64,000 bases of DNA from Sphingomonas elodea ATCC 31461 (GTDB lineage: Bacteria > Pseudomonadota > Alphaproteobacteria > Sphingomonadales > Sphingomonadaceae), in NCBI RefSeq assembly GCF_000226955.1, contig NZ_AGFU01000023.1, positions 42,171-106,170 on the forward strand. Direction: 5' to 3'. A program made the translations under genes and the position numbers. This document shows, piece after piece, positions 45,381-55,069 of the stretch. Below the pieces are notes generated by a model. The model ran no database searches, was not told the origin of the DNA, and was given only the letters and a program-made list of their open reading frames with translations. The first letter of the stretch is position 1. Every line of letters begins with the position of its first letter.

Positions 45381-48300
45381 TGCTTGCCGCGCTGATCGGA
45401 TCGTCGCTGCGCCAGCGCGCGCTGGTAATGGCAATTGCGGCTGTGCTGACCGTGATCGGTGTGCGCTCCGCCATGAACGCCAAGTTCGATGTCTTTCCAG
45501 AGTTCGCGCCGCCCATCGTGGAGGTGCAGACCGAGGCACCGGGACTGGCGACCGAGGACGTGGAGGCGCTGGTCACGGTGCCCATCGAAACGGCGGTGAA
45601 TGGGGTGCCGGGCCTTACCACGCTGCGCTCAAAATCGGTGCTGGGCCTCTCGTCGGTGGTGCTGGTGATGGACCGTGCCGCCGATCCGGTCCGCACGCGC
45701 CAGATGGTGCAGGAACGGTTGGCAACGGTCATCCCGCGGCTGCCTGCTGCGGTGCGCCCGCCGGTCATGCTCGCGCCGCTCTCGGCCACCAGCCGGGCGA
45801 TGAAGATCGGCATCTGGTCCGACACGCTCGACCAGATGACCATGACCGAAATGGCGCGCTGGACGATCCGCCCGCGCCTCATGGCGGTACCCGGTGTCGC
45901 CAATGTCGCGATGTGGGGCGCGCGTGACCGGCAGTTGCAGGTTCAGGTCGATCCGGTGCGGCTTGCGGCTGCCGGGGTGACGGTGGCCGATGTCCAGCGC
46001 GCGGCAGGCGATGCGGTGGTGATTGCAGGCGGTGGTTTCGTCGACAGCCCCAACCAGCGACTGGCCGTGCGGCAGGTGGTCGGCGTCAAGACTGGCAGTG
46101 ATCTGGCGAGCGCCGTCATCCGCACGGTTGGCGGCGCGCCCGTGCGCATCGGGGATGTCGCCAAGGTGACCGAAGGCTTTGCGCAGCCCATCGGCGATGC
46201 GATCATCAATGGCCGCCCTGGCCTGCTGCTGATCGTGGAGAAGCAGCTCGGCGCCAATACGCTGGACGTGACGCGCGGCATCGACAAGGCGCTGGCCGAA
46301 CTGCGGCCCGGCCTCAAGGGCATGAACGTCGACAGCACGATCTTCCGCCCTGCGACCTTCATCGAACGCGCGTTGGCCAATCTGGGTGAGGCAATGGGTA
46401 TCGGCGTTCTGCTGGTGGCTGCGGTGCTCATCCTGTTCACCCGCAACTGGCGCACCGCGCTGATCAGCATGACCGCCATCCCGCTCTCGCTTGTGGGGGC
46501 CGTGCTGGCGCTCACTGCATTCGGGGTCGGCATGAACACCATGGTGATCGCCGGGCTGGTGATCGCGCTGGGCGAAATCGTTGACGATGCGATCATCGAT
46601 GTCGAGAACATCGGACGGCGGCTGCGGCTCGAAGCAGCGCGAGAACAGCCGCGCTCGCCGTTCGCCGTGGTGCTGGCGGCCAGCCTGGAAGTGCGCAGCG
46701 CGGTGGTGTTTGCCAGCGCCATCGTCATGCTGGTGTTCCTGCCGGTGTTCTTCCTCGGCGGCGTCTCGGGCAGTTTCTTCCGTCCGCTCGCAATGGCCTA
46801 TATCGCGGCCATCGCAGCCTCGCTTCTGGTGGCTTTGACGGTCACCCCGGCGATGTGCCTCATGCTGCTGCCGGGCGCGGCGGAGCGCGCCGAACCGCGC
46901 TGGGTGATCGGCCTGCGCACCCGTTATGGCCGCGTGCTCGAACGGCTAGCCCCCCGGAGCGGTATCGCAGTCGCCGTGGTTGCGGGCGGCATCCTGCTGT
47001 CATTCGCGGGCATGGGCCTGCTGCGCCAGCAGTTCCTGCCCGATTTCCGCGAAACCGATTTCCTTATGCACTTCGTCGAGAAGCCCGGCACTTCAATCGA
47101 AGCGATGGACCGAATCACCATGCGCGCGTCCAAGGAACTCACCGCGATCCCCGGCGTCCGCAACTTCGGTTCGCATATCGGCCGGGCCGAGCAGGGCGAT
47201 GAAGTCTACGGGCCCAATTTCACCGAACTGTGGATCAGCCTCGATGAAACCGCCGACCATGACGCGGCAGTGAAGCGCATCGAGACCGCCATCGCCGGCT
47301 ATCCAGGCCTTCAGCGCGATGTGCTGACGTACTTGCGCGAACGCATCAAGGAAGTGCTCACCGGGGCCGGTGCGACTGTCGTGGTGCGGCTCTATGGCCC
47401 CGATCTGGCCGAGCTTCGCAGCCTTGCCGAAAAGGTGCGCGGCGCGCTCGATGGCATCGAGGGCGTCAAGGACCTGAAAGTGGAGCAGCAGAGCCTGATC
47501 CCGCAGATCCAGATTGCGCCGAGGCCCGATGTTCTGGCGCTTGCCGGTGTGACCGCAGGCGATGTGCGCCGCACGGCGGCCACGCTGATCGGCGGGACGC
47601 GGGTCGGCGAAATCTACCGCGACCAGAAGAGCTTCGACGTCGCGGTGTGGGCGGTGCCGGAGGCCCGCAGCGATCTTGGCGCGCTCCGGCGGCTAGTCGT
47701 TCCCGGCCAGACGGGATCGGCACTTCGCCTCGGTGATCTTGCGCGCGTCGGCGTGGCCCCGGCAGCGGGCGAGATCAAACGCGAGGCAGGTTCGCGGCGC
47801 ATCGATGTTACACTCAATATCAAGGACGGCGCCGATCTCGCCAGCGTGGCGCAGGCGGTCGAGCGCAAGGTGAAAACCATGACCATGCCCGCCGGCTATT
47901 ACCCCCAGTTCCTCGGCGAGTGGAAAACATTGCAGGAATCGAAGGCGCAGCTGGGCTGGCTCTCGCTTGTTTGCCTCGTCGGCATTCTGTTCCTCGTCTG
48001 GCTGGAGTTTCGTTCGGGGCGGATCGTTGCGCTTGTCGCGCTCAGCCTGCCCTTCGCGCTGGTCGGCGGCGTTGCGGCAGCGGCACTGGGCGGCGGGGTG
48101 CTCTCGATGGGCGCATTGGTCGGCTTCGTTACCGTGCTGGGTATCTCTGCGCGCAACGGCATCATGCTGCTCAGCCACTTCCGCCATCTGGAGCGCGGGG
48201 AGGATCAGCCCTTCGGCCTTGCGCTGGTGCAGCGGGGCGCCGCCGAACGGCTGGTGCCGATCCTGATGACCGCAGGCACGGCGGCGCTGGCGCTGCTCCC

Positions 48301-48448
48301 GCTGGTGGTGCGCGGCAACGTGCCTGGCCACGAGATCGAATACCCCATGGCACTCGTGATCCTTGGCGGACTGGTGAGCTCGACCGTGCTCAACCTGATC
48401 TGGATGCCCGCACTCTACTTGCGCTTCGGCAAGGGGCGAGCCGCATGA
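45377..48448 (+). CDS. RND efflux permease of the heavy-metal (CzcA/CusA) type
   Basis: This 1023-residue inner-membrane pump has twelve membrane segments in the usual 1+5+1+5 plan, with two large periplasmic domains. The fourth segment carries ALGEIVDDAIIDVEN, the position of the proton-relay acidic residues in heavy-metal efflux proteins; the more usual Czc-type form is FGxIVDGAVIIVEN. Other HME-like phrases are KFDVFPEFAPPIVEVQTEAPGL, PGVANVAMWGARDRQLQVQV and GISARNGIMLL. The ion (or other substrate) cannot be assigned from sequence alone. It is in one operon with an adaptor and an outer-membrane channel, controlled by a divergent two-component system. Confidence 0.88.
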   Translation: MMLAALIGSSLRQRALVMAIAAVLTVIGVRSAMNAKFDVFPEFAPPIVEVQTEAPGLATEDVEALVTVPIETAVNGVPGLTTLRSKSVLGLSSVVLVMDRAADPVRTRQMVQERLATVIPRLPAAVRPPVMLAPLSATSRAMKIGIWSDTLDQMTMTEMARWTIRPRLMAVPGVANVAMWGARDRQLQVQVDPVRLAAAGVTVADVQRAAGDAVVIAGGGFVDSPNQRLAVRQVVGVKTGSDLASAVIRTVGGAPVRIGDVAKVTEGFAQPIGDAIINGRPGLLLIVEKQLGANTLDVTRGIDKALAELRPGLKGMNVDSTIFRPATFIERALANLGEAMGIGVLLVAAVLILFTRNWRTALISMTAIPLSLVGAVLALTAFGVGMNTMVIAGLVIALGEIVDDAIIDVENIGRRLRLEAAREQPRSPFAVVLAASLEVRSAVVFASAIVMLVFLPVFFLGGVSGSFFRPLAMAYIAAIAASLLVALTVTPAMCLMLLPGAAERAEPRWVIGLRTRYGRVLERLAPRSGIAVAVVAGGILLSFAGMGLLRQQFLPDFRETDFLMHFVEKPGTSIEAMDRITMRASKELTAIPGVRNFGSHIGRAEQGDEVYGPNFTELWISLDETADHDAAVKRIETAIAGYPGLQRDVLTYLRERIKEVLTGAGATVVVRLYGPDLAELRSLAEKVRGALDGIEGVKDLKVEQQSLIPQIQIAPRPDVLALAGVTAGDVRRTAATLIGGTRVGEIYRDQKSFDVAVWAVPEARSDLGALRRLVVPGQTGSALRLGDLARVGVAPAAGEIKREAGSRRIDVTLNIKDGADLASVAQAVERKVKTMTMPAGYYPQFLGEWKTLQESKAQLGWLSLVCLVGILFLVWLEFRSGRIVALVALSLPFALVGGVAAAALGGGVLSMGALVGFVTVLGISARNGIMLLSHFRHLERGEDQPFGLALVQRGAAERLVPILMTAGTAALALLPLVVRGNVPGHEIEYPMALVILGGLVSSTVLNLIWMPALYLRFGKGRAA

Positions 48449-49806
48449 AGCGCGCACTGCTGGTCGCTCTTTTGCTGGCAGGATGCGTGGCGAAATCGCC
48501 GCCGGACGCAGCACCCTTACCACCGCCTGCCGCCAGCGCACCGTTCGTGGGCGCAGCTAACTCTGCGCCGCTGCCCGACAAATGGTGGCGACTCTACGGC
48601 GATGCCGCGCTGAACGAGCACGTCGCCCGCGCGCTTGCCGCCAACCGCGATGTGCGCCTGGCGGTCGCGAACCTCGATGCAGCGCGCGCCAATTCCCGGC
48701 TGGCAGGCGCGACCCGCACGCCGGACGTGGCGCTGGAAAGCGGAGCCAGCCCGACGACGCGCGGAGCCAACCAGCCGAGCACGACCAGCGTGCCCAAATC
48801 GAGCTACGAACTGGGCGCGGAAGCAGTCTGGGAGGCCGATCTCTTCGGCCGCCTGCGCAATCAGTCATCCGCCGCCAGTGCCGATGCCGAGGCGGCAGCG
48901 GCAGCTCGTGACGGTGTGCGTCTAGCGGTGGCGGCCGATGTGGTCGGGGCCTGGCTCGATCTCTGCTGGGCCGGTGAACTTTCCCGTGTCGCGACGCGCC
49001 AGATTGCGACCCAGCGCGCGCTGGCGGAAACTGTTTCGCTTCAGGTAAAGGCGGGTGAAGTGTCTCCGCTCGAACTGGCGCAGGCCCGCCAATTGCTGGG
49101 CAGGCTGGAAGCTGGCTTGCCTTTCTTCGAGGCTGACTCGCAGCGCGCCCGCTATCTCCTAGCCAATCTGGAGGGCCTGCCGCCTGCCGAGGCCGCACAG
49201 TTTCGGTGCGAGCGCCCGCCGTCATTGACGGCAGCGTTGCCGATTGGCAATGGTGCAGGCCTGCTCGCCCGCCGCCCCGATATCCGCGAGGCAGAGCGGC
49301 GGCTCGCGGCGGCTGCCGCGCGGGTGAAAGTGGCGAAAGCCGAGATGTACCCCCGCGTGACGCTCGGCGCATCGGGTGGCCTCATCCGCGGCTCGCTGGA
49401 TGCTTTCATCACGCCGCTGATCAGCTGGTCGTTCCTCAATCCTGCCCGCATCAAGGCCCGCATCGCACTGGCCGAGGCCAATCAGGAAGGCGCGCTCGCC
49501 CAGTATGACGCCGCATGGCTCAGGGCCCTGCGCGAAGTGGAAACGGCTCTGGCTGATGTGGATGCCGAACGTCGCGCCAACCAGTCGTTTGCAGCCGCCT
49601 TGGTGGACGCACAGACCGCAGCGCGCCGAGCCGAAGCGCGTGTCCGTGTGGGCGATGCAAATCCGCTTGTTGCTCTCGACGCCCGCCGCACGGCCTACGA
49701 GACCGAACTCCTCGGCATACTCGCGGGCCGCCGCCTTGCTCAACGGCAAGTCTTCCTGTTTCGCAGTCTCGGCGGTGGTTGGGAGGACGCAGCAGCCCCT
49801 CGTTGA
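48445..49806 (+). CDS. NodT/TolC-family outer-membrane efflux lipoprotein
   Basis: This 453-residue protein has the lipobox LLLAGC and the two tandem outer-membrane-efflux repeats of the NodT family: WWRLYGDAALNEHVARALAA and WEADLFGRLRN, then ARRPDIREAERRLAAAAARV and SWSFLNPARIKARIALAEAN. The start overlaps the pump stop (ATGA). It forms the outer channel of the tripartite efflux system. Confidence 0.9.
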   Translation: MKRALLVALLLAGCVAKSPPDAAPLPPPAASAPFVGAANSAPLPDKWWRLYGDAALNEHVARALAANRDVRLAVANLDAARANSRLAGATRTPDVALESGASPTTRGANQPSTTSVPKSSYELGAEAVWEADLFGRLRNQSSAASADAEAAAAARDGVRLAVAADVVGAWLDLCWAGELSRVATRQIATQRALAETVSLQVKAGEVSPLELAQARQLLGRLEAGLPFFEADSQRARYLLANLEGLPPAEAAQFRCERPPSLTAALPIGNGAGLLARRPDIREAERRLAAAAARVKVAKAEMYPRVTLGASGGLIRGSLDAFITPLISWSFLNPARIKARIALAEANQEGALAQYDAAWLRALREVETALADVDAERRANQSFAAALVDAQTAARRAEARVRVGDANPLVALDARRTAYETELLGILAGRRLAQRQVFLFRSLGGGWEDAAAPR

Positions 49807-50124
49807 GCGGGCGGCCTTGAAGGCTTGAATCTGCGGAATAGCTACAAGGCATGTGGAGACCGGCTGCTGCCGGGAATCCATGACGGTCGAAAGCAAGATG
49901 GCTGTCGGCTTTTGGCAAATGCAGACGTTCGAAATGGCGGTACGGAAGGGCGGCTTTGTCCCAGGCCAAGCCATTCCAAGCCTCGCCGTCGGAGGTGAAC
50001 AAACGGCAGGTTTCGGGTTCCACAAATGCGGCGGTGAACGACGGGGATTGGGCGCGAGCTGCCGGTCCGCTTTCTCTGCCGAAGCTGCCGTCGACGCCCT
50101 ACCCGATAGCACGAGCATCATCTT
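49807..50124. other. Gene-free stretch after the efflux operon
   Basis: No convincing gene on either strand; short open frames lack ribosome-binding sites and family resemblance. It separates the efflux operon from the structured repeat and the deleted ISNCY copy. Confidence 0.5.
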
Positions 50125-50303
50125 TGAGGCGGTGTGACCGGGCCCGCTGCGTGCGCAGCGGGTCCGGGGACAGGAGCCGGGAGTGTGTGGCATCAGCGGG
50201 GGCAGCGCTGCGCTGCGAGGAGGGCTCCACGCAGCCCCCGCTGCAAACGGCGTTTGTGCCATTTCTATCTTGCGGCGGAATGTGCCTTTTCTAACTGGCG
50301 GCA
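50125..50303 (+). repeat. Structured repeat, copy A (ISNCY right-end-like)
   Basis: These 179 bases are repeated with about 85 to 90 percent identity by eye at 54521-54698. They contain a long hairpin around GCTGCG-TG-CGCAGC and a second stem AGCGGGGGC/GCCCCCGCT. They end with the tandem motif TGTGCCATTTCTATCT / TGTGCCTTTTCTAACT. The last motif is the complement of sequence in the ISNCY left end, so I read this as a right end of a related element. Four bases later a left end begins. Confidence 0.65.
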
Positions 50304-50307
50304 ACAC

Positions 50308-50700
50308 GGATGGCGGGAGGGTGTAAGCGCAACGTACAAATGTCACTCTCCAGCCAGATAGAGATGTCACAATCTCTGGTCGGCGCCTTCCGAGTGGCAT
50401 GCCGCCCGAGCAATTGGGGGCACGCTGATGACGGTGGTCGCGATGAACCGGAGCGCGTTGTCACGGTACGAAACGCTGCCCTACCGCGTCTACGACAAGA
50501 TGCAGCGGGTCAACCAGGCCGAGATCGCCGAGAACAAGCGGCTTGGCGCGGCCCTTGCCATGGCGGCGGCAATCCAAGCCGTGACGCCTCATCATCGGCA
50601 GCGGAACAACAACGCGCCGGCGCGCGACTCTCGTTCGGTTGGCATTTCTGCCCCTCCCCGACGACCGAGCCAAGGATCGACCGACGAACCCTCTGTACCC
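50308..50700 (+). mobile_element. Internally deleted ISNCY-type element
   Basis: The first 39 bases are identical to the left end of the intact element at 39411. A start codon at 50428 (MTVVAMNRSALSRY) is joined after about 19 codons to the C-terminal transposase segment YRVYDKMQRVNQAEIAENKR, GAALAMAAAIQAVTPHHRQR. This corresponds to about 40655-40800 of the intact copy and is nearly identical in bases. Roughly 1.1 kb, including the whole catalytic core, is missing. The frame runs on into unrelated sequence. It has the same orientation as the left copy. Confidence 0.75.
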
Positions 50701-50809
50701 CTAAACTGGAACGGGTCCGGCGCGACGCAGCCGGCGGGCCACTCGCCAACGCGGAGTCGAAGGGGCTGCCGAGAGCGCGGTCACCGGGCACAGCAGCCCA
50801 AAATTCTAT

Positions 50810-52495
50810 TTAATCATAGCGGTATAGCTGCACCACGTGCACCCGCCCCTCGGCTGCGTCGCGGCGATGCAGGCGAAGCACCTGCCCTTGCCCGTTCTCA
50901 TCGCCATTCAGCCGACGCCCACGTTGCAGACGTCCATCACGTAGCACCAGCTCGTCGATACTCTCCAGCCCGACGATCGCCGGTCCGGGCGTATCGGTGG
51001 TAAAGGTGATGACGGCATCGCCGCTTCCAACCACGGTGAACGCGTCAGGCCCCGTCTGCAAGAACATGGCGGCGACCCGGCTGGTTGCATCGACGCGCCC
51101 GTCCGGCCCTTCAGCCCGCACCATGTTCACCATGTAATTGCCGATGCGCAGGCGGCCGACGCGCTGCGCTGCGCTTTCCAAGATGATGGTGCTGGCCTTC
51201 CCCTCCGCCTGCTTCTGCAGCAACAGCGGTGCCAGCGCCTCGAGGCGAGCAAAGAGGCCGGCGATCGCCGCATCATCGCCGCTACCGGTACCAACCCCGA
51301 TGCTGGCATCCCCTGCCGCCGGCGGCGCCGCGGCGCCGTCGATACCGAAGGGGGAGAAGCCGATCGCGCGCAGCGATCCAAAGGCATATAATGCGTTGGC
51401 GGCACCTTCGGGCCCGCCGCGCGCCTCCGGTACAAACAGCGGATTATCGGGTCGGGCATATCGTGCGGCCCAGTTGCCGAAATCCTCGAAGTAAATGTCG
51501 GGAGACAGGAAATCGAGCGAGGGCGCCCCAGCATGCCAGATATCAAGCGCGTGGGGCACGGGACCGCCAGAGTTGTACTGGCCGGGTTCGTAATTCGGTC
51601 GGATCAGTGCGGCGTTGGTGAACATTGGCAAGTTGTACTGCGCCTTGCCGGCGGCGGTCACCTTTTCCAAGAAGGTGGCGTAGTGCCAGGCCATGAATAG
51701 ACTGTCGGTCATCGACCCGCTGCCGAACACCTGTTGCCAATTGCCTTCCATCAGCCCGCCAGCATCCTCCCATCCGGCACGCAGCTCGCGGTTCAGCCGC
51801 GAGCGATTGGCCGCTAGATACTGCATTAGAGCAGATGGAACTGGGCCGGCAAAGGCCGCCTCCGCCGCCGGGGAGTGATCGCGTGACTGCGGGATGACGC
51901 CGACCTCGTTCTCGACCTGGATCATCAGCACCGTGTGACGCGCGCCATCCACTGCGCGTAAGTGGCGCATCAATTCGGCAAAGGCGCGCGCATCGCTATC
52001 GCGTGCGGCGGCACTGAAGGGTGTTAGCCGCTCGGTACCGCGGCCATCGCTCGTTCTCACCCGGGCAAAACGCCTCTGGTCCCGCTTTACCCATCCAGGC
52101 GCATAGCTGGAGAAGGTGTTCTTCCACGAGCCGAACCACAGAAGTACCAGCCGCATGTCGTTCCGGCGTGCCTGTTCCAGCATCCCGTCGAGGTTGCGCC
52201 AGTCGAACCTGCCTTCTTCCGGCTCAATCGTCTCCCACGCGACGGGCACCAAGACCGTGTTGAGGTGCATGGCTTTCAATCTGGGCCAGACCGGTTCCAT
52301 GTAGGTCAGGTCACTAGTGCTGGAATTGGCCGTTTCCCCGCCCAAGATAAGGTACGGCGCGCCGTCGACGATCAACTGCGTCGCTCCGCCACGCTGCTCA
52401 AGGTGCGGTAGGCCGCGATCCTGTGCTTGAGTAGGACTAACTATTCCGAGCGCGATCGCCACCCCCATCGTCGCGGTGCCCATCCAGTTCCGCAT
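50810..52495 (-). CDS. GH35 family beta-galactosidase
   Basis: This 561-residue exported enzyme has a signal peptide (1-24, ending PTQA). The GH35 barrel begins IVDGAPYLILGGETANSS and continues through NTVLVPVAWETIEPEEGRFD. The acid/base Glu is in MIQVENEVG (E197) and the nucleophile in PLFVPEARGG (E357). The C-terminal beta-rich domain (about 410-561) is of the kind found in short bacterial GH35 proteins. It probably releases galactose from pectin or xyloglucan side chains. It is transcribed away from the GH28 gene and near transposase remnants. Confidence 0.86.
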   Translation of the reverse strand: MRNWMGTATMGVAIALGIVSPTQAQDRGLPHLEQRGGATQLIVDGAPYLILGGETANSSTSDLTYMEPVWPRLKAMHLNTVLVPVAWETIEPEEGRFDWRNLDGMLEQARRNDMRLVLLWFGSWKNTFSSYAPGWVKRDQRRFARVRTSDGRGTERLTPFSAAARDSDARAFAELMRHLRAVDGARHTVLMIQVENEVGVIPQSRDHSPAAEAAFAGPVPSALMQYLAANRSRLNRELRAGWEDAGGLMEGNWQQVFGSGSMTDSLFMAWHYATFLEKVTAAGKAQYNLPMFTNAALIRPNYEPGQYNSGGPVPHALDIWHAGAPSLDFLSPDIYFEDFGNWAARYARPDNPLFVPEARGGPEGAANALYAFGSLRAIGFSPFGIDGAAAPPAAGDASIGVGTGSGDDAAIAGLFARLEALAPLLLQKQAEGKASTIILESAAQRVGRLRIGNYMVNMVRAEGPDGRVDATSRVAAMFLQTGPDAFTVVGSGDAVITFTTDTPGPAIVGLESIDELVLRDGRLQRGRRLNGDENGQGQVLRLHRRDAAEGRVHVVQLYRYD

Positions 52496-52623
52496 CCCGC
52501 ACTCCTCGTTGGTATCGTTATCATCCTGTCCTAATCTTAGTCGGTGTGCAACTGTGGGCAGGCATGGACGTGTCGTGAGATCTTGAGGGGGTCTTCAGGC
52601 GACGAGGGCGCCAACTTCTAGCC

Positions 52624-52689
52624 GACCCCAAACTGATCGCTTTCGGTCCAGACAAGCACAGTGCCTTCTGCATCAACCGTCGACACCGG
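52624..52689 (+). pseudogene. Tiny ISNCY transposase remnant
   Basis: One frame reads DPKLIAFGPDKHSAFCINRR, matching the transposase segment GKPIAFYSDKHSAFRNNRA at about 40133-40190. The bases gacaagcacag-gccttc are shared. Nothing else of the transposase remains; 52496-52784 holds no other gene. It marks a former insertion between the GH35 and GH28 genes. Confidence 0.55.
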
Positions 52690-52784
52690 GAATCCGCGTC
52701 TTCCAACCGCTTGATGTCCTTGTCCCAGATGCGGCACCCCGGAGGCATTTCGTTACAGCTTGCTCGGCGCATTTGGTGGAGCAG

Positions 52785-54254
52785 TCAGATCCGCCTGGAG
52801 TTCTTGAAATCCGCACCAAGGGCGCTGGCCCCGTTACGGCCTACCGCCGCCGGCAACGTGACATCCCGCGCATTCTCTACAATCGTCGGGGTCCCTGAAA
52901 CGCGCTCCACGCGCACGCGCGACAAGCGCACGTCCTGGATCGGAAGATCCCTTTCTCCTTTGATCACTGCGACCGATTGGGCCTGCTGCACGTGCACATC
53001 GCTAACGCGCAACCGCTCGATTGCGGTCAGCCGCCGCACATAGGTCGGGAGCAGCGTTCGCCACTGGTAGAGCACGTCCGTTTCTACCGCGAGAACGCTG
53101 CCGGCGAGTGTCGTTGCGGTGACACGGCTCATATGGACATTCCGAACATAGCCGCCGCGCCGCTCGTTTGTTTTCACATAGAGCAGATTGTTGATGGGCA
53201 CGGCGTGATCATCGCCGCCCCGGCCATCGCCTACGAAATGGCAATCGTCCACCCATATATTCTCGATTCCACCCGAGAGTTCACTGCCTACCGCCATCAA
53301 CTGGTGGCCGTTCAGAACGCGGCAGTTCCGAACGACGACGTTGCGGCACGGTGTGGCCAAGCGCCAGGCGTCCATGTCCCGTCCCGACTTGACCGACACG
53401 GCGTCATCACCCTGGTCAAACACGCAATCCTCGATCAGAACGTTTTGGCTCATCTCGGGATCGACCCCGTCATTATTATGTCCGTGGGCCTGGATACTGA
53501 CCCTCCGGATCGTGACGTCGCGGCACAGCAACGGATGCAGCGTCCAGAAGGGACTCCCCCGAATGGAGATGTCCTCGACCAGCACGTTTCGGCAGCGATT
53601 GAACTGGATCAGGTGCGGACGCAGGTTGTTCTGGCCTATCGCCATCTGCCGGTCCGCCACCGGCACGTTGCGATAGGCCATGTCGTAAAGCGCGACCAGC
53701 GCGTCCATGTGCAGCTTCGGTCTGGCGGACCAGATTTTCCATCGATCGAGGACAGGCTCGATCCGACCGGGGCCGGTAATGGCGACATTCTCGCAGTCAA
53801 AGGCATAGATCAGTGGTGAATAGTTGAAGCACTCGATCCCCTCCCAGGACGTCTGCACTGGCGGGAGATAGTCCTGTGGGTCGTCCGAGAAGCGTAGGAT
53901 CGCACCCCGGGCAAGATGCAAGTTTACGTTGCTTTCAAGGTGGATCTTGCCACTCAGCCAAATTCCGGCGGGCACGATGACGCTTCCGGAACCAGCGGCG
54001 TTGGCGGCACGGATAGCGCGGGCGATCGCAATACTGGTGCTTTGCTTGTCTCCGGGCCTGGCGCCAAACTCGGTGATCTGGAAACGACGGCTATGCCGGA
54101 AGTCGGGAACCAGGATGCCGGGCATATCGAAAGGAGCTCGCACCGAGGTTGCTTGTACCGGCATCGCATGCGCGCGTGCGCTCGCTGACAGGAGGAGAAG
54201 GGGTGTCGCGCAAACCCCCTCAACGACGGAACGCCGTGTGCTCAAGCCCTTCAT
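52785..54254 (-). CDS. GH28 family polygalacturonase-like enzyme
   Basis: This 489-residue protein starts MKGLSTRRSVVEGV (ATG 54254), with a twin-arginine-like leader. A right-handed beta-helix with the GH28 motifs follows: HNNDGVDP (N260 N261 D262, usually NTD), QGDDAVSVKSG (D283, D284), and GHQLMAVGSE (H317 in the usual G-H-G position). All catalytic Asp are present. It should hydrolyse homogalacturonan or rhamnogalacturonan. It is divergent from the TonB receptor at 55 kb, suggesting joint use of pectin. Confidence 0.87.
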   Translation of the reverse strand: MKGLSTRRSVVEGVCATPLLLLSASARAHAMPVQATSVRAPFDMPGILVPDFRHSRRFQITEFGARPGDKQSTSIAIARAIRAANAAGSGSVIVPAGIWLSGKIHLESNVNLHLARGAILRFSDDPQDYLPPVQTSWEGIECFNYSPLIYAFDCENVAITGPGRIEPVLDRWKIWSARPKLHMDALVALYDMAYRNVPVADRQMAIGQNNLRPHLIQFNRCRNVLVEDISIRGSPFWTLHPLLCRDVTIRRVSIQAHGHNNDGVDPEMSQNVLIEDCVFDQGDDAVSVKSGRDMDAWRLATPCRNVVVRNCRVLNGHQLMAVGSELSGGIENIWVDDCHFVGDGRGGDDHAVPINNLLYVKTNERRGGYVRNVHMSRVTATTLAGSVLAVETDVLYQWRTLLPTYVRRLTAIERLRVSDVHVQQAQSVAVIKGERDLPIQDVRLSRVRVERVSGTPTIVENARDVTLPAAVGRNGASALGADFKNSRRI

Positions 54255-54520
54255 AGAGGCCTCTCCCGACTCGCCTGCCGGAGCAGGTCCTGCGCTTGTT
54301 CCGCATCCGCTACAGTACCGCCAAACCACATGGTGATGAAAGCGGCCAACATGTGAACTCTCAATAGCTAGCTGGCAAACTTCGGCGAGCCTTGCAACTC
54401 AAAGTAGCCGCAAATGCTCCTGCGCGGAGATCGCAAAAAGGGCACGGAAGATGCCGGCGGCGAGCCAAGATCTGAGGATCGGGGGTAGGTCATCTACCCG
54501 ATTGCACGGACCTCTGCAGC

Positions 54521-54698
54521 TGAGGCGATGTGACCGGACCCGCTGCGTGCGCAGCGGGTCCGGGGGCTGGAGCCGAGAGTTTGGGGCATCAGCGGGGGCA
54601 GCGCTGCGCTATGAGGAGGGCTCCACGCAGCCCCCGCTGCCAACGGCGCTGTGCCATTTCTATCTGGCTGCGGAATATGCATTTTATAACTGGCGGCA
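54521..54698 (+). repeat. Structured repeat, copy B (ISNCY right-end-like)
   Basis: This is the second copy of the repeat at 50125-50303. Here GGACCCGCTGCG (54536-54547) pairs perfectly over 12 bp with 54550-54561 around a two-base loop. CAGCGGGGGC (54590-54599) pairs with GCCCCCGCTG (54630-54639). It lies in the 815-base gap between the GH28 gene and the TonB receptor; the rest of that gap shows no gene. Confidence 0.65.
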
Positions 54699-54875
54699 GC
54701 AGTCGAGGTCGGGGATACGGTCGTCCAAACCGGCGACCATGCCAGGGCGAGATGATCTTGTGCTCCTGTATTGCAGCACGCCTCGCGACGCGGATAACGG
54801 CAGGTAGCGACGCGCCGCGGCCGCGTGTCCTATCAACCTCGTCTCGATAGTAAGTCACTGTCCATCAAACTTGAA

Positions 54876-54893
54876 ATAGCTAACGATAACTAT
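54876..54893. promoter_or_regulatory. Imperfect palindrome upstream of the large TonB receptor
   Basis: ATAGCTA-ACGA-TAACTAT is an inverted repeat with one mismatch in a short AT-rich stretch, 177 bases before the receptor start. It could be an operator for the receptor or the divergent GH28 gene. No regulator gene lies nearby. Confidence 0.35.
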
Positions 54894-55069
54894 CTTTTCA
54901 TCAGTGAACGTCTGTTTCAGATATCTGTTGCAGCGTATCTTACACCATGATAGCGCAAACATCGGATGCTGGAATAACCGGCACCGCCGGCGCTGGCGCT
55001 CGCTCAAAAGCCCCCTCCGGCTTACGTCATCATGGGAACGGCGCTAGTCGCGCCGAAGGAGGGGACTTC

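Noticed and set aside
49807-50124. Possible short gene starting near 49853
   Set aside because: A 94-codon frame exists but runs into the IS repeat, lacks a ribosome-binding site and resembles nothing known.
50428-51003. A 191-residue protein as a functional gene
   Set aside because: It is the deleted ISNCY transposase reading on into unrelated sequence and the antisense end of the GH35 gene.
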